64,000 nucleotides of DNA from Cobetia sp. cqz5-12 (GCF_016495405.1 NZ_CP044522.1:3519638-3583637), one strand, 5' to 3'; positions 39,331 through 47,931 are shown, numbered from the stretch's first letter. A program made the numbers and translations. The notes: a model not told the origin generated them from the sequence alone.

Positions 39331-39366
39331 AAAAAGGGACGCGCATTCTAGCATGCGCGTCCCTTT
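39331..39366 (-). terminator. Terminator of the BASS transporter gene, with a promoter element in its loop
   Basis: AAAGGGACGCGCAT (39333-39346) pairs with ATGCGCGTCCCTTT (39353-39366) around a 6-base loop. On the minus strand it is followed by a T-run. The loop region also contains the minus-strand extended -10 TGC-TAGAAT (39345-39353), 36 bases before the DTW start codon. Confidence 0.85.
39345..39353 (-). promoter_or_regulatory. Extended -10 promoter for the DTW gene
   Basis: Minus-strand TGC-TAGAAT, identical to the nonamers before der and tsaC. It sits in the loop and inner stem of the upstream gene's terminator. Predicted start near 39338. Confidence 0.55.
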
Positions 39367-39408
39367 CTCCCATTCTTCTGTTCCGACTCAGGCTGCCGAT
39401 TCGCGGGA

Positions 39409-40353
39409 TCAGACCTCGTAGCGGTGCTTGCTGCCGGTCACGAACTTGGGCGGGCGACGCTTCCAGTAGCCTGCCAGCAGCGACCCCGAGACATTGTGCC
39501 AGATGGAGAAGATCGCCCCCGGCAGCGCCGCCGTGGCGGAGAAGAACTGACTGGCCAGTGACGCCGCCAGGCCGGAATTCTGCATGCCGACCTCGATGGC
39601 GATGGTGCGCGAAGTGCGTTCATCCAGTCCGAACAGGCGCGACAGGCCATAGCCGGCGCTCAGGCCGATGGCATTGTGTGCCACGACCGCCAGCGCGACC
39701 AGCGGGCCCAGCGTGGCGAGGCGCCCGACGTTGAGCGAGACCACGATGGCGATGATCAGCACGATGGCCAGCATGGCCAGACTCGCCAATGCCGACTCCC
39801 ACTCGCGGATCAGGTCACGCGCGAAGTGATGCACGACCACGCCGAGCACGATGGGGGCGACCACCAGCTTGGCGATGCTCAGCAGCATGCCGCTGACCGG
39901 CACGTCGATATCGGTGCCCAGCAGCCACCAGGTCAGCAGCGGCGTCATCACGATGGAGAGCAGCGTCGAGGCCATGGTCATCGAGACCGATAGCGCCACG
40001 TGTCCGCCAGCCAGCCAGGTCATCACGTTGGAGGAGGTCCCCCCTGCCGTGGCGCCGACCAGCACCATGCCCACCGTCAGGGCCGGGTCCAGCCCCAGCA
40101 GACGCGCGATCAGGAAGGCGGCCAGCGGCATCACGCTGTACTGCAGCAAGAGCCCCAGCGCGATGGGCCCCGGTCGGCGTGCCACGCGCATGAAGTCGTC
40201 ACGTGACAGGGTCAGGCCCATGGCGAACATGATCAGCGCCAGCAGAGGCTGAATGGTGTCCTTGAGCGCCACGAACGGCGTCGGAGCCACCACGGCGATG
40301 CCGGCAAAGACCAGCGCCCACAAGGGGAAGAAACGATTCAGCGTCTCGAACAT
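39409..40353 (-). CDS. Bile acid:sodium symporter (BASS) family transporter
   Basis: The 314-residue inner-membrane protein has about ten hydrophobic helices and the BASS signatures GATAGGTSSNVMTWLAGG (near residues 105-122) and EVGMQNSGLAASLA (near 255-268). The latter is the crossover motif of sodium-coupled ASBT/YocS-like proteins. Bacterial members carry organic anions such as pantothenate or sulfonates; the substrate here is not evident. ATG 40353 begins MFETLNRFFPLWALVFAG; longer frames extend into cobB. It is third in an aceK-cobB-BASS run on the minus strand. Confidence 0.9.
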   Translation of the reverse strand: MFETLNRFFPLWALVFAGIAVVAPTPFVALKDTIQPLLALIMFAMGLTLSRDDFMRVARRPGPIALGLLLQYSVMPLAAFLIARLLGLDPALTVGMVLVGATAGGTSSNVMTWLAGGHVALSVSMTMASTLLSIVMTPLLTWWLLGTDIDVPVSGMLLSIAKLVVAPIVLGVVVHHFARDLIREWESALASLAMLAIVLIIAIVVSLNVGRLATLGPLVALAVVAHNAIGLSAGYGLSRLFGLDERTSRTIAIEVGMQNSGLAASLASQFFSATAALPGAIFSIWHNVSGSLLAGYWKRRPPKFVTGSKHRYEV

Positions 40354-40435
40354 GCTTTTCACTTTTCGGTCGCCCGGGGCATCGATTTCCCGGAAATTGC
40401 TGGCCCGCCTCCCATGGCAGGCCTGAAGGCGCGCA

Positions 40436-41185
40436 TCATAACGTATCAGGCAGCCCCAGGTGGCCCTGATACAACCAATGGCGCACAAGGCGCGGTACTG
40501 CCTGCCCGGCACTTTCGGCCAGCGGCAGCACGCCGGGCTCGGCCAGTTCATCGGCATTCGGGTCGACCAGCACGATGGGGGCATCCAGCGGTGCTGCTGC
40601 ATAGAGGTTGGACGCCGGCATGACCTTGAGCGAGGTGCCGACGATCAACAACAGGTCCGCCTCGGCGGCGATCTCCTCGGCGACCGCATAGAGCGGCACC
40701 GCCTCACCGAACCACACCACGTCCGGGCGCAGCTGACTGCCCTTGTCACACAGGTCTCCGAGGCGAATGCCACCACGCGGCAAGGGATAGCGCAGGCCGT
40801 GATCGACGCTGGAGCGCGCCTTGAGAATCTCGCCATGCAGATGCACGACCTCGCGCGAGCCCGCTCGCTCGTGGAGGTCATCGATGTTCTGGGTGATGAC
40901 CGAGACGCGAAAGCCGTGCTGCTCAAGCTCCGCCAACGCCTTGTGGGCCGCGTTGGGCCTGGCGCGTCGTACCTGGGTGCGGCGGTCATCGTAGAAGCGC
41001 AGCACCTGCTGGGGGTCACGTCGGAAGGCCTGCGGCGTCGCGATGTCTTCCAGACGATGCTCTTCCCACAGGCCATCCTCGGCGCGGAAGGTGCGCAGGC
41101 CGCTCTCGGCACTGATGCCGGCGCCACTCAACACGACCAGATGGCGTCCGTGACGTGCACCGGGGTCCTTGAAGCCTTCACTCAT
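40436..41185 (-). CDS. cobB: NAD-dependent protein deacylase CobB (sirtuin)
   Basis: CobB removes acetyl groups from lysines with NAD; its best known bacterial target is acetyl-CoA synthetase, encoded about 16 kb away here. The 249-residue product has VLSGAGISAESGLRTFR (near residues 18-34), the NAD motif TQNIDDLHERAG, catalytic His in HLHGE (near 116) and VVWFGE. In the small domain, where CobB proteins normally have four Cys around a structural zinc, only one Cys is visible (DLCDKG). It starts 54 bases after aceK ends, suggesting co-transcription. Length is normal. Confidence 0.93.
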   Translation of the reverse strand: MSEGFKDPGARHGRHLVVLSGAGISAESGLRTFRAEDGLWEEHRLEDIATPQAFRRDPQQVLRFYDDRRTQVRRARPNAAHKALAELEQHGFRVSVITQNIDDLHERAGSREVVHLHGEILKARSSVDHGLRYPLPRGGIRLGDLCDKGSQLRPDVVWFGEAVPLYAVAEEIAAEADLLLIVGTSLKVMPASNLYAAAPLDAPIVLVDPNADELAEPGVLPLAESAGQAVPRLVRHWLYQGHLGLPDTL

Positions 41186-41239
41186 CTAGCACTCTCTCTG
41201 GCGTTGGACAGGATCGAACAGCGGGCATGGCGATCACAT

Positions 41240-43018
41240 TCAGTCATCGATGAAGTCCTGACTGCGATCGACACCGAAGCGCCGCTTGTTGCGATAGGGA
41301 TAGACATCGATCACGCGCCCTTGCGCGATGGCGTCCTGCAGGCCACGCCACCAGCTGGCCTGGAAGATCTCGGGATGCAGCTCGTAGAACAGCTTGCGCA
41401 GCTGGAGGTCGGCAAACAGGAAAGGGCCGAACTCTTCGGGGAAGATGTCGTTGGGCCCCACCGAATACCAGGGCTCGCTGGCCAGTTCCTGCTCAGGGTA
41501 ACGTGCCTCGGGAATCTCGCGGAAGTTGCACTCGGTCAGGTAGCTGATCTCGTCGTAGTCATAGAAGACCACCCGCCCGTGGCGCGTGACGCCGAAGTTC
41601 TTGAGCAACATGTCGCCGGGGAAGATGTCAGCGGCAGCCAACTGCTTGATCGCGTTGCCATAGTCATTGAGCACCGCGCGGGTTTCCTCGGCGTCACACT
41701 CCTCGAGATACAGGTTGAGCGGCGTCATCATGCGCTCGGTATAGCAGTGACGGATCAGCACCTTGTTGCCGCGCAGGCTGATCGAGGAACTGCACACCTC
41801 CAGCAGCTCTTCAAGGCAGGCCGGGTCGAAGTGGTCCTTGCCGACGGTGAAGTTCGAGAATTCCTGCGTATCGGCCAGTCGCCCAACGCGATCATGGCGT
41901 TTGACCAGACGGTACTTCTCGCGCACCTGATCACGACTCATGTCCTTGCCGGGGGCGAAGCGGTCCTTGATCAGCTTGAACACCAGCCGGTAACTGGGCA
42001 GCACGAAGACCGCCATCACCATGCCGCGCACGCCGGGCGCGATGATGAACTGATCGGAGCGACTCGCCACATGCTGGTTGAGGCCGCGGAACAGCTCGGT
42101 CTTGCCATGCTTGTAGAAGCCGATGGCGGCGTACAGCTCGCCGATGGGCTTCTCGGGCATCAGGGTCTGCAGGAACCCGACCACCTCGCCGGGCACTTCG
42201 ATCTCGACCTGAAAATAGGCCCGCGTGAAGGAGAAGATGATCGAGACCTCTTCCGGCTCGATGATCACGGTATCCAGATAGACACCATCGCGCTCGGTAT
42301 GCAGCACCGGCAACACCAGTGGCAGGGTCTGGCCGCCACCCTCGATGCGCCCGACCAGATAGGCCCCCTTGTTGCGATAGAAGACGCTGCGCAGCATCTC
42401 GAAGGCGGCGTCCGGCGCATCGCGCACCGCCTCAGGCAGCGTCGCGAGCAACATCTCGGCGCCCAGCGTCACATCGCGCCCCTGGTGCTCGAAGGCGATC
42501 CCCAGCGGCGCCTCGTCGAGCACGGATTCGAGTGCCCCTGCCCAGTCACCCTCGACCGACACACGATGGCTGATGCTCAAGCCGGAATGGCGTGCCGGCC
42601 CCTGGCGGGATGGCGAGACGAACATCCAGTCATCGCGGATGTGGCGATGGGAAAACACGCTGCAGAAGATGGAGTTGTAGAAGGTCTCGGCCAGCTTGTA
42701 GTCGAGGCGTTGATCGATCAGCGCCATGTACTGCCGCTTGGCCTCGCCCCACAGGGTGCACTCGCACAGGCGCTCGGGCTCGAAGGCACGCTCCAGCCGC
42801 TCCATGGTGGCGGCGACCTTCTCATCGTAGAGGTTGATGCGCGCGGCGGAAGCCTGCTGTGCCTCACGCCAGTCGGCCTCGATGAAGCGCCGCCGCGCGT
42901 CGCTGGAAATCTGCTTGAAGCGTGATCGATATTCATCGAAGCCATGCAGCACGGTCGTCGCCAGTCGCTGGCCCTGCTGGCCATTGCCGCGCTCGTCACT
43001 GTCCACATCATTGCCCAT
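41240..43018 (-). CDS. aceK: Isocitrate dehydrogenase kinase/phosphatase AceK
   Basis: AceK phosphorylates and dephosphorylates isocitrate dehydrogenase, diverting carbon to the glyoxylate bypass during growth on acetate. The 592-residue product has the N-terminal regulatory region and the kinase part with conserved APGVRGMVMAVFVLPSYRLVFK (glycine loop and Lys, near residues 328-349), NFGVTRHGRVVFYDYDE (catalytic loop and Asp) and the C-terminal PNDIFPEEF. Length matches the family (about 580). The E. coli gene sits in aceBAK; here it heads an aceK-cobB-BASS run, which links two controls of acetate metabolism. Confidence 0.96.
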   Translation of the reverse strand: MGNDVDSDERGNGQQGQRLATTVLHGFDEYRSRFKQISSDARRRFIEADWREAQQASAARINLYDEKVAATMERLERAFEPERLCECTLWGEAKRQYMALIDQRLDYKLAETFYNSIFCSVFSHRHIRDDWMFVSPSRQGPARHSGLSISHRVSVEGDWAGALESVLDEAPLGIAFEHQGRDVTLGAEMLLATLPEAVRDAPDAAFEMLRSVFYRNKGAYLVGRIEGGGQTLPLVLPVLHTERDGVYLDTVIIEPEEVSIIFSFTRAYFQVEIEVPGEVVGFLQTLMPEKPIGELYAAIGFYKHGKTELFRGLNQHVASRSDQFIIAPGVRGMVMAVFVLPSYRLVFKLIKDRFAPGKDMSRDQVREKYRLVKRHDRVGRLADTQEFSNFTVGKDHFDPACLEELLEVCSSSISLRGNKVLIRHCYTERMMTPLNLYLEECDAEETRAVLNDYGNAIKQLAAADIFPGDMLLKNFGVTRHGRVVFYDYDEISYLTECNFREIPEARYPEQELASEPWYSVGPNDIFPEEFGPFLFADLQLRKLFYELHPEIFQASWWRGLQDAIAQGRVIDVYPYRNKRRFGVDRSQDFIDD

Positions 43019-43178
43019 CGCCGCCTCCCTGCCCTTCAGTCACCTGACATGACCAAAGCATGCGGACTGTCGCGCCAGCAAGCGAGACGACAATGGTCGC
43101 GGGCCTTCAACCCTGACTCACGCTACGTGCGACATCCTCCAAGATCGGAATGGCAACCTGGCGCCCGAAATGCAGAAC

Positions 43179-43201
43179 GCCACCCCGCAAGCGAGGTGGC
43201 G
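43179..43201 (-). terminator. Weak stem-loop after ttcA
   Basis: CGCCACC (43179-43185) pairs with GGTGGCG (43195-43201). T-richness after it on the minus strand is modest. Confidence 0.4.
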
Positions 43202-43236
43202 CTCATGATGTCTGACGATGGCCAGGGGCGCGTGGC

Positions 43237-44202
43237 TTACAGCTCATGCCCCAGCGAGGCCGCCGAGCCGGCCAGCGGCTTGACGCGGCGCTCGGCCTCG
43301 AACAGATCATCAGCCATGTCGGCCTGCTCGGAATTCATGTCCAGCGCATCGATACGCGAGGCCTGGAAGCGGTCACGCTGCTCATCCAGGCCCGCGAAAT
43401 CGAACAGGTCGCGGTCTGCCAGATGTGATGGCGCCACCGAGGTGACGGCATGGAACATGGTTTCCAGACGCCCCGGATGCTTCTTCTCCCAGTCCTGCAG
43501 CATCTCCTTGACCACCTGACGCTGCAGATTCTCCTGCGAGCCGCACAGATTGCAGGGGATGATCGGGAATTCGCGGGCGTTGGAATAGGCCTCGATATCC
43601 GATTCACGGCAGTAGGCCAGCGGACGGATCACGATATGGCGCTGGTCGTCAGAGAGCAGCTTGGGCGGCATCGTCTTGAGCTTGCCACCGAAGAACATGT
43701 TCAGGAACAGCGTCTCGAGGATGTCGTCGCGGTGGTGGCCGAGGGCGATCTTGGTCGCACCGATCTCGGTGGCGAAGCCATATAGAGAGCCGCGACGCAG
43801 GCGCGAGCACAGCCCGCAGGTCGTCTTGCCCTCCGGCACCTTCTCCTTGACGATGGAATAGGTGTCGCGCTCGAGGATGTGGTACTCGACGCCCACCGAC
43901 TCGAGCCATGCCGGCAGCACATGTTCCGGGAAGCCTGGCTGCTTCTGATCGAGATTCACTGCCACCAGCGTGAACTGCACCGGCGCATTGCGCTGCAGGT
44001 TCATCAGGATATCCAGCATGGTGTAGGAATCCTTGCCCCCGGACAGGCACACCATCACCTTGTCACCATCACGGATCATGCCGTAATCGGTGATGGCGGT
44101 ACCGACATTGCGCCGCAGGCGCTTCTGCAACTTGTTCAGTTCGCGCTTGGCAGTGGCCGCATCAGTGGGGCTGGACGAAAGCTCGCTATCGGGTGTGAAC
44201 AT
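43237..44202 (-). CDS. ttcA: tRNA 2-thiocytidine biosynthesis protein TtcA
   Basis: TtcA adds sulfur to C32 of certain tRNAs using ATP and an Fe-S cluster, with sulfur ultimately from IscS. The 321-residue product has the PP-loop [12 protein letters not shown] (near residues 53-64), the cluster cysteines in [11 protein letters not shown] (near 133) and CNLCGS (near 217), and [16 protein letters not shown] (near 155). Length is close to E. coli TtcA (311). An extended -10 TGC-TAGACT (44236-44244, minus strand) lies about 35 bases upstream. Together with trmJ, rlmN, tsaC and the DTW gene, it makes this window rich in RNA-modification genes. Confidence 0.96.
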   Translation of the reverse strand: MFTPDSELSSSPTDAATAKRELNKLQKRLRRNVGTAITDYGMIRDGDKVMVCLSGGKDSYTMLDILMNLQRNAPVQFTLVAVNLDQKQPGFPEHVLPAWLESVGVEYHILERDTYSIVKEKVPEGKTTCGLCSRLRRGSLYGFATEIGATKIALGHHRDDILETLFLNMFFGGKLKTMPPKLLSDDQRHIVIRPLAYCRESDIEAYSNAREFPIIPCNLCGSQENLQRQVVKEMLQDWEKKHPGRLETMFHAVTSVAPSHLADRDLFDFAGLDEQRDRFQASRIDALDMNSEQADMADDLFEAERRVKPLAGSAASLGHEL

Positions 44203-44235
44203 GGGGCATCAGGCTGGCAGTTTGGAAGGGCGCAC

Positions 44236-44244
44236 AGTCTAGCA
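44236..44244 (-). promoter_or_regulatory. Extended -10 promoter for ttcA
   Basis: Minus-strand TGC-TAGACT, about 35 bases before the ttcA start, with a poor -35. Confidence 0.5.
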
Positions 44245-44330
44245 TTGGCCAGTAGACGGTCACAGAGGCAGCATGCTTCAGGCGGTGTGGCCTGCAGCTG
44301 TCAGGCAAGGTGGCGTGACGCCGACGCAAG

Positions 44331-44367
44331 ATACGCCAACGCCCGCAGTCAGCGGGCGTTGGCGTAT
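44331..44367 (-). terminator. Perfect 16-bp hairpin between ttcA and the small membrane protein gene
   Basis: ATACGCCAACGCCCGC (44331-44346) pairs exactly with 44352-44367 around AGTCA. It lies about 80 bases after the stop of the small gene (reading minus). No T-run follows. Confidence 0.6.
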
Positions 44368-44413
44368 GGCATGCGCCGTGGGGAAGCGCGGCGCTTGCAG
44401 GACGTCCGTGCAA

Positions 44414-44461
44414 GCTAGAAAAGGCGCAGACTAGAACGGGCGCAGGCTAGAACAGACGCAG
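44414..44461 (-). repeat. Three 16-bp tandem repeats starting in the last codons of the small membrane protein gene
   Basis: Plus-strand units at 44446-44461, 44430-44445 and 44414-44429 follow GCTAGAACAGGCGCAG. The first unit contains the final Leu-Phe codons and TAG of the gene on the minus strand. The stop triplets lie at 44447, 44431 and 44415, exactly 16 apart and so in all three minus frames. Confidence 0.88.
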
Positions 44462-44668
44462 CACTTCCAGATAGCGGATCACCACCCCGCCCAGCATCAC
44501 GAGGATACCGAAGCGTTGCAGTCTGAATTCAAGCGCAGTGAGCGCAAGCTTGCGAGACCAGAACATCAGCACACCGCGCATGTCCTGTGTCCGGCGAATA
44601 TAGAGGCCGTAGGCAAACAGCACGATGGCCAGGCCGAGAATCAACAGCGTATTGGTCGCGATCAGCAT
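44447..44668 (-). CDS. Small membrane protein, two helices, function unknown
   Basis: A 73-residue product with a hydrophobic helix at about residues 5-24 (NTLLILGLAIVLFAYGLYI), a basic loop (RRTQDMRG...SRK) and a second helix at about 53-70 (GILVMLGGVVIRYLEVL). The charge pattern suggests both ends in the periplasm or both in the cytoplasm. ATG 44668 follows GAGGT with good spacing; a longer frame from 44701 has none. I do not recognise the family. It lies alone between ttcA and a 462-bp gap. Its 3' end begins a three-copy tandem repeat. Confidence 0.68.
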   Translation of the reverse strand: MLIATNTLLILGLAIVLFAYGLYIRRTQDMRGVLMFWSRKLALTALEFRLQRFGILVMLGGVVIRYLEVLRLF

Positions 44669-45130
44669 GTCGCACCTCGTGGGCAAGTACCCCTGAATCA
44701 TAAGGAAGGCAATCGCGAGCGGATGCCTTATCTGAAGCCGGGCCCCGAGCAGATGCCCGGGGCCCGACAGTCATCACCTGGCGCAGTGATGACGATCCTG
44801 AAGAGAATGATTCCGTCCTCAGGCCTGACAGAGGCTGGCTGACAGCAGGTCCTTGTCACGCATGGCCTTTGCTCGCTGTCGCCGCTTCATTATGGTTATC
44901 AAAGCTGCTCGGTCTTGCATCCTGCATGGCTTGGCCGTCCTGCTGGCCGGTAGTGCACTGGCGTGTAATCAGAGTCGACCTCTCACCGCAGCGGGCGTGT
45001 CGTATGGCAGCCAGTGTGGACAAAGGCAGTGAGCCGGGCCATTGGACATTCCGGCAACAGACCTTGGAATAATAGCCTTGAGGATGATGTCGGCTGATGA
45101 GACCTCTGATACCTGACCTATAGGCCCCGC
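44669..45130. other. 462-bp gap with two tandem hairpins; no clear gene
   Basis: Hairpin A: CGGGCCCC (44739-44746) pairs with 44759-44766. Hairpin B: GTCATCAC (44770-44777) pairs with GTGATGAC (44786-44793). Further along, a promoter-like TTGGAC-N17-TGGAAT points rightward near 45041-45070 with no gene ahead of it on that strand. A short plus-strand frame (44892-45032) lacks a ribosome site. The region could hold a small RNA; nothing is recognised. Confidence 0.4.
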
Positions 45131-45775
45131 TCAGGCCTGGCTGGCCAGCGAGGGCGACAGCGGTGCCTGCATCAGGCGCTGCGCCATCAGCGCACTGGTC
45201 ACGGCGTCCCCCAGCGCACTGTGGCGACCGATCACCGGCACGCCCAGGGCGTCAGCCATCGCCTCGAAACGCAGGTCCGGGGCGGCATCCGGCTGCTCAT
45301 GCTTGCAGCGCCGAGCGTAATCGCGCGCGAGATCATGACGCTGGCTGGGCAGATCAAAGCCGAAACGTGGGCGCAGGTGACGATTGATCACCGCGACATC
45401 GAAGTCGATGCACCAGCCCACCAGCGGGCGATTGCCGATGAACTCCAGCAGCTGCCGTAGTGCATCCCCCAGCGCTTCTCCACCATGCAGATCGATACCG
45501 CGCAGACGATGGATACGGATCGAGTCGCCCTGCAGACCTTGCGGGCATTGCAGGTAGAGCGACAACGCGCTGGAGGTATGGATATGGCGCGCATCGAAAC
45601 GCACCGCCGCCAGCGAGACCAGCTCGGCATGGCCGACATCGAGACTGGTGGTCTCGCAGTCCAGCGCCACACGCTCCCCGCCCCGCTCGGCGGCATGCCA
45701 GGGACGAAAGAGTTCGGCGAACTCGCCCTGCGCATGGCGACGACGATCACTGGCGCGTCTCAGTTGTTCGAACAT
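45131..45775 (-). CDS. DEDDh-type 3'-5' exonuclease (DnaQ-like)
   Basis: The 214-residue product has the exonuclease motifs of the epsilon/DnaQ family: ALDCETTSLD (Exo I, Asp and Glu, near residues 37-46), WCIDFDVAVIN (Exo II, near 123-133) and RHSALGDAVTS (Exo III with His and Asp, near 187-197). It is short and lacks a polymerase-binding tail, so a repair or RNA-trimming nuclease is likelier than the replicase proofreader. It begins 28 bases after the cNMP/CBS/DUF294 gene and is probably co-transcribed with it. That gene pair is often seen beside acetate symporter genes. Confidence 0.9.
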   Translation of the reverse strand: MFEQLRRASDRRRHAQGEFAELFRPWHAAERGGERVALDCETTSLDVGHAELVSLAAVRFDARHIHTSSALSLYLQCPQGLQGDSIRIHRLRGIDLHGGEALGDALRQLLEFIGNRPLVGWCIDFDVAVINRHLRPRFGFDLPSQRHDLARDYARRCKHEQPDAAPDLRFEAMADALGVPVIGRHSALGDAVTSALMAQRLMQAPLSPSLASQA

Positions 45776-45803
45776 GCCACCTCCCCTCGGCCATGAGGCC
45801 GGT

Positions 45804-47780
45804 TCAGTATTCCAGGTGATAACGATGTGACAGGCGCTGCTTGAAGTCCTTGACTCGACTCAAGGCATCGCGCAATAGATCACGCTCCAACGAGGACAGC
45901 GACTGGGTGATGATCAGGTTGCGACTCTTCGCCTCACGCGCCGCCGCGGTCGTGTCCTGGCCATCCTTTCGCGAGTCGCTTTTCCCGCCAGCGCCAGCCG
46001 CCGCGCCATGTTCATCCTCTTCCAGATGGCGCAGCTGCTGGCGCAGACGCAACTCGGCGAACAGCGACAGTGCCTCGGCAAGGTCGGCACTGTCGCTGGC
46101 CTCGATACGCCCATCACTGACCAGCGCCTCAAGCCGCGCGAAGGTGCCAGTGGCCATCACTCCACGTTCCAGCGCCATGGTGCGAACACCATGCACGATG
46201 GGGAAGATGCCGCCCTTCTTGATATCGATGCCGTGGCGCGGCGAGCGCAAGGAGCCGAACAGCGTCAGCGGGGTCGAGAAATGCAGCGCCGGGCGCGCGA
46301 AGTGCGACAGCAGCAGTTCATCGCGCGTGGCGTGGCGCACCAGGTGTCCGCGCAAGCTGTCGACCAGCGTTTCATTGCCGCCGCTGGCGCGCGCATCGAA
46401 GACGATGGCCAGATTCATCAGCGCCTCGCCATCGCGCCCGGCGCACCAGCGTGCGATCTTGCCGCGCCAGCGCGACTCGGTGGCGACCCACTCCGGATTG
46501 GAGACCATGATGTTGCCCGGGCATGGTGGATAGCCGAGACCCGCCAGGGCGTCACTGAAGCGCTGCAGGGTGTCCTCGTTTTCAGGCCACTGGTGGCCAT
46601 CGGCGATGATCAGCCCATTGTCCTGATCGGTCTTGAGGATCTGTTCGCCGCGCCCTTCGCTGCCCATCAGCATCAGGCAACTCGAGGCTCGGTGCTCCTC
46701 CTCCACCAGCATGGCGAAGGTGCGCTCGATCAGACGCCCGTTGAGCGCACTCAACAGCGCCATGGCATGGCGCATGTGCACCCCCTGCATCGCCAGCGCT
46801 CTGACCATTTCCGGCAGACGCGCACTGGCCTGCTCAAGCGCCGCCATGTCAGAGGCGCGCTCGATCTCGAGACTCACCAGCTGACTGCGATTGGAGAAGA
46901 ACCCCAGCACGTCGGTCAGCTCGATGACCCCGACGACCGCCGCGTCAGGCGTCAGGCGCTCCTTGACCACGACTCGCGCGACCCGGTGGCGGGTCATCTG
47001 CACCAGCGCCTGGAACAGATACTCCTCCGCCGTGACCGCCACCAGCGCAAAACTGCCCAGCGAGGCGAGCGGATGGCTGGGCGCCAAGCCCTGAATCACC
47101 AGCGCATTGAGCAGGTCCGTGCGTGTCACCACGCCCTGACGCCCCTCGACAGTGATGATCAGGCTGTCCGCCCCCGCCGTCTGCATGGCCTTGACGCCCT
47201 GCTCGATACTGGCGCTGGCCGCCAGCTTGAGCGGCGGACGCATGCAGTCCATCACCCGCGCCAGCATGAAGCCCGCCTGGTCGCGACTCGCGCCCTGACG
47301 GGTATCACGCTGCGCCGCCAGCAGCCGCGCCTTGTCACTCAGGCTGTGCTGGAAGTACTCACCGAAGGCAGGACACTCCTCGCACAACGAGAAGAACAGC
47401 TTTGCGGGCAGCTGGTAGCACAGCGTCTCCTGCTCGCAGACGAAGCGGGTACGGCAATGGCCATTGAGCAGCGTCAGCGCCCCGAACAGGTCCCCCGCGG
47501 TGTAATGACCGATGCGCAGGCTGACCCAGGCATCCAGTCCCTCGCGCTGTGCCTTGCCGAGCATGGCGGCGTCCGGCAGTGCCGAATCGGCGGCCAGTTC
47601 CGCCACCTCGCCCTTGTGAATGATGTAGACCGCCTCACCGACGGCCCCCGGCACCAGCGGCTGCGCCAGCGCCTCGAAATAGTGAAGGTCCACCCCTTCG
47701 GCCAGCCGTTGCCGAAGACGCTCATCCAGCAGGCTGAACGGCGGCTCCTCGAACGCGATATCCACCAGTGACGCTTGCAT
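45804..47780 (-). CDS. cNMP-binding/CBS/DUF294 nucleotidyltransferase-like protein
   Basis: A 658-residue soluble regulatory protein. A cyclic-nucleotide-binding fold covers about residues 30-140 (GEAVYIIHKGEVAEL, GDLFGALTLL), and two CBS domains lie at about 180-310. A DUF294 nucleotidyltransferase domain follows with LMGSEGRGEQ and DQDNGLII (the G-S and D-x-D pattern, near 385-410), then a C-terminal helical DUF294_C domain. The layout resembles GlnD-like signal transducers. The substrate is unknown. ATG 47780 follows AGGGGAG; a frame from 47822 is longer by 14 residues. It lies downstream of the acetate symporter genes and upstream of a 3'-5' exonuclease gene. Confidence 0.88.
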   Translation of the reverse strand: MQASLVDIAFEEPPFSLLDERLRQRLAEGVDLHYFEALAQPLVPGAVGEAVYIIHKGEVAELAADSALPDAAMLGKAQREGLDAWVSLRIGHYTAGDLFGALTLLNGHCRTRFVCEQETLCYQLPAKLFFSLCEECPAFGEYFQHSLSDKARLLAAQRDTRQGASRDQAGFMLARVMDCMRPPLKLAASASIEQGVKAMQTAGADSLIITVEGRQGVVTRTDLLNALVIQGLAPSHPLASLGSFALVAVTAEEYLFQALVQMTRHRVARVVVKERLTPDAAVVGVIELTDVLGFFSNRSQLVSLEIERASDMAALEQASARLPEMVRALAMQGVHMRHAMALLSALNGRLIERTFAMLVEEEHRASSCLMLMGSEGRGEQILKTDQDNGLIIADGHQWPENEDTLQRFSDALAGLGYPPCPGNIMVSNPEWVATESRWRGKIARWCAGRDGEALMNLAIVFDARASGGNETLVDSLRGHLVRHATRDELLLSHFARPALHFSTPLTLFGSLRSPRHGIDIKKGGIFPIVHGVRTMALERGVMATGTFARLEALVSDGRIEASDSADLAEALSLFAELRLRQQLRHLEEDEHGAAAGAGGKSDSRKDGQDTTAAAREAKSRNLIITQSLSSLERDLLRDALSRVKDFKQRLSHRYHLEY

Positions 47781-47839
47781 GACAGCGACTCCCCTCTGCG
47801 CACGCACCGCTGATCGATGCACGAGCCCTCAAACCACGA

Positions 47840-47874
47840 GGCCCCGCCTGCAGGTGCAAGACGGGGCTTCGGGA
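47840..47874 (-). terminator. Stem-loop after the symporter gene
   Basis: GAGGCCCCGC and GACGGGGCTTC pair across a 14-base middle. On the minus strand it is followed by GTGGTTTG, only weakly T-rich. Confidence 0.5.
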
Positions 47875-47931
47875 AACGGGGGCCTGCTCGCGCCGCTGCT
47901 GCGTGCTCGCGAACAGACCCTGCTGCCTGAA

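Noticed and set aside
40460..42925. An open frame of over 800 codons antisense to cobB and aceK
   Set aside because: It crosses two well-supported genes on the other strand and has the composition of a codon-bias shadow.
44892..45032. A 46-residue plus-strand frame with a signal-peptide-like start and Cys (LLAGSALAC)
   Set aside because: There is no ribosome site, the lipobox is off-consensus, and there is no conserved neighbour. It could be chance in GC-rich DNA.
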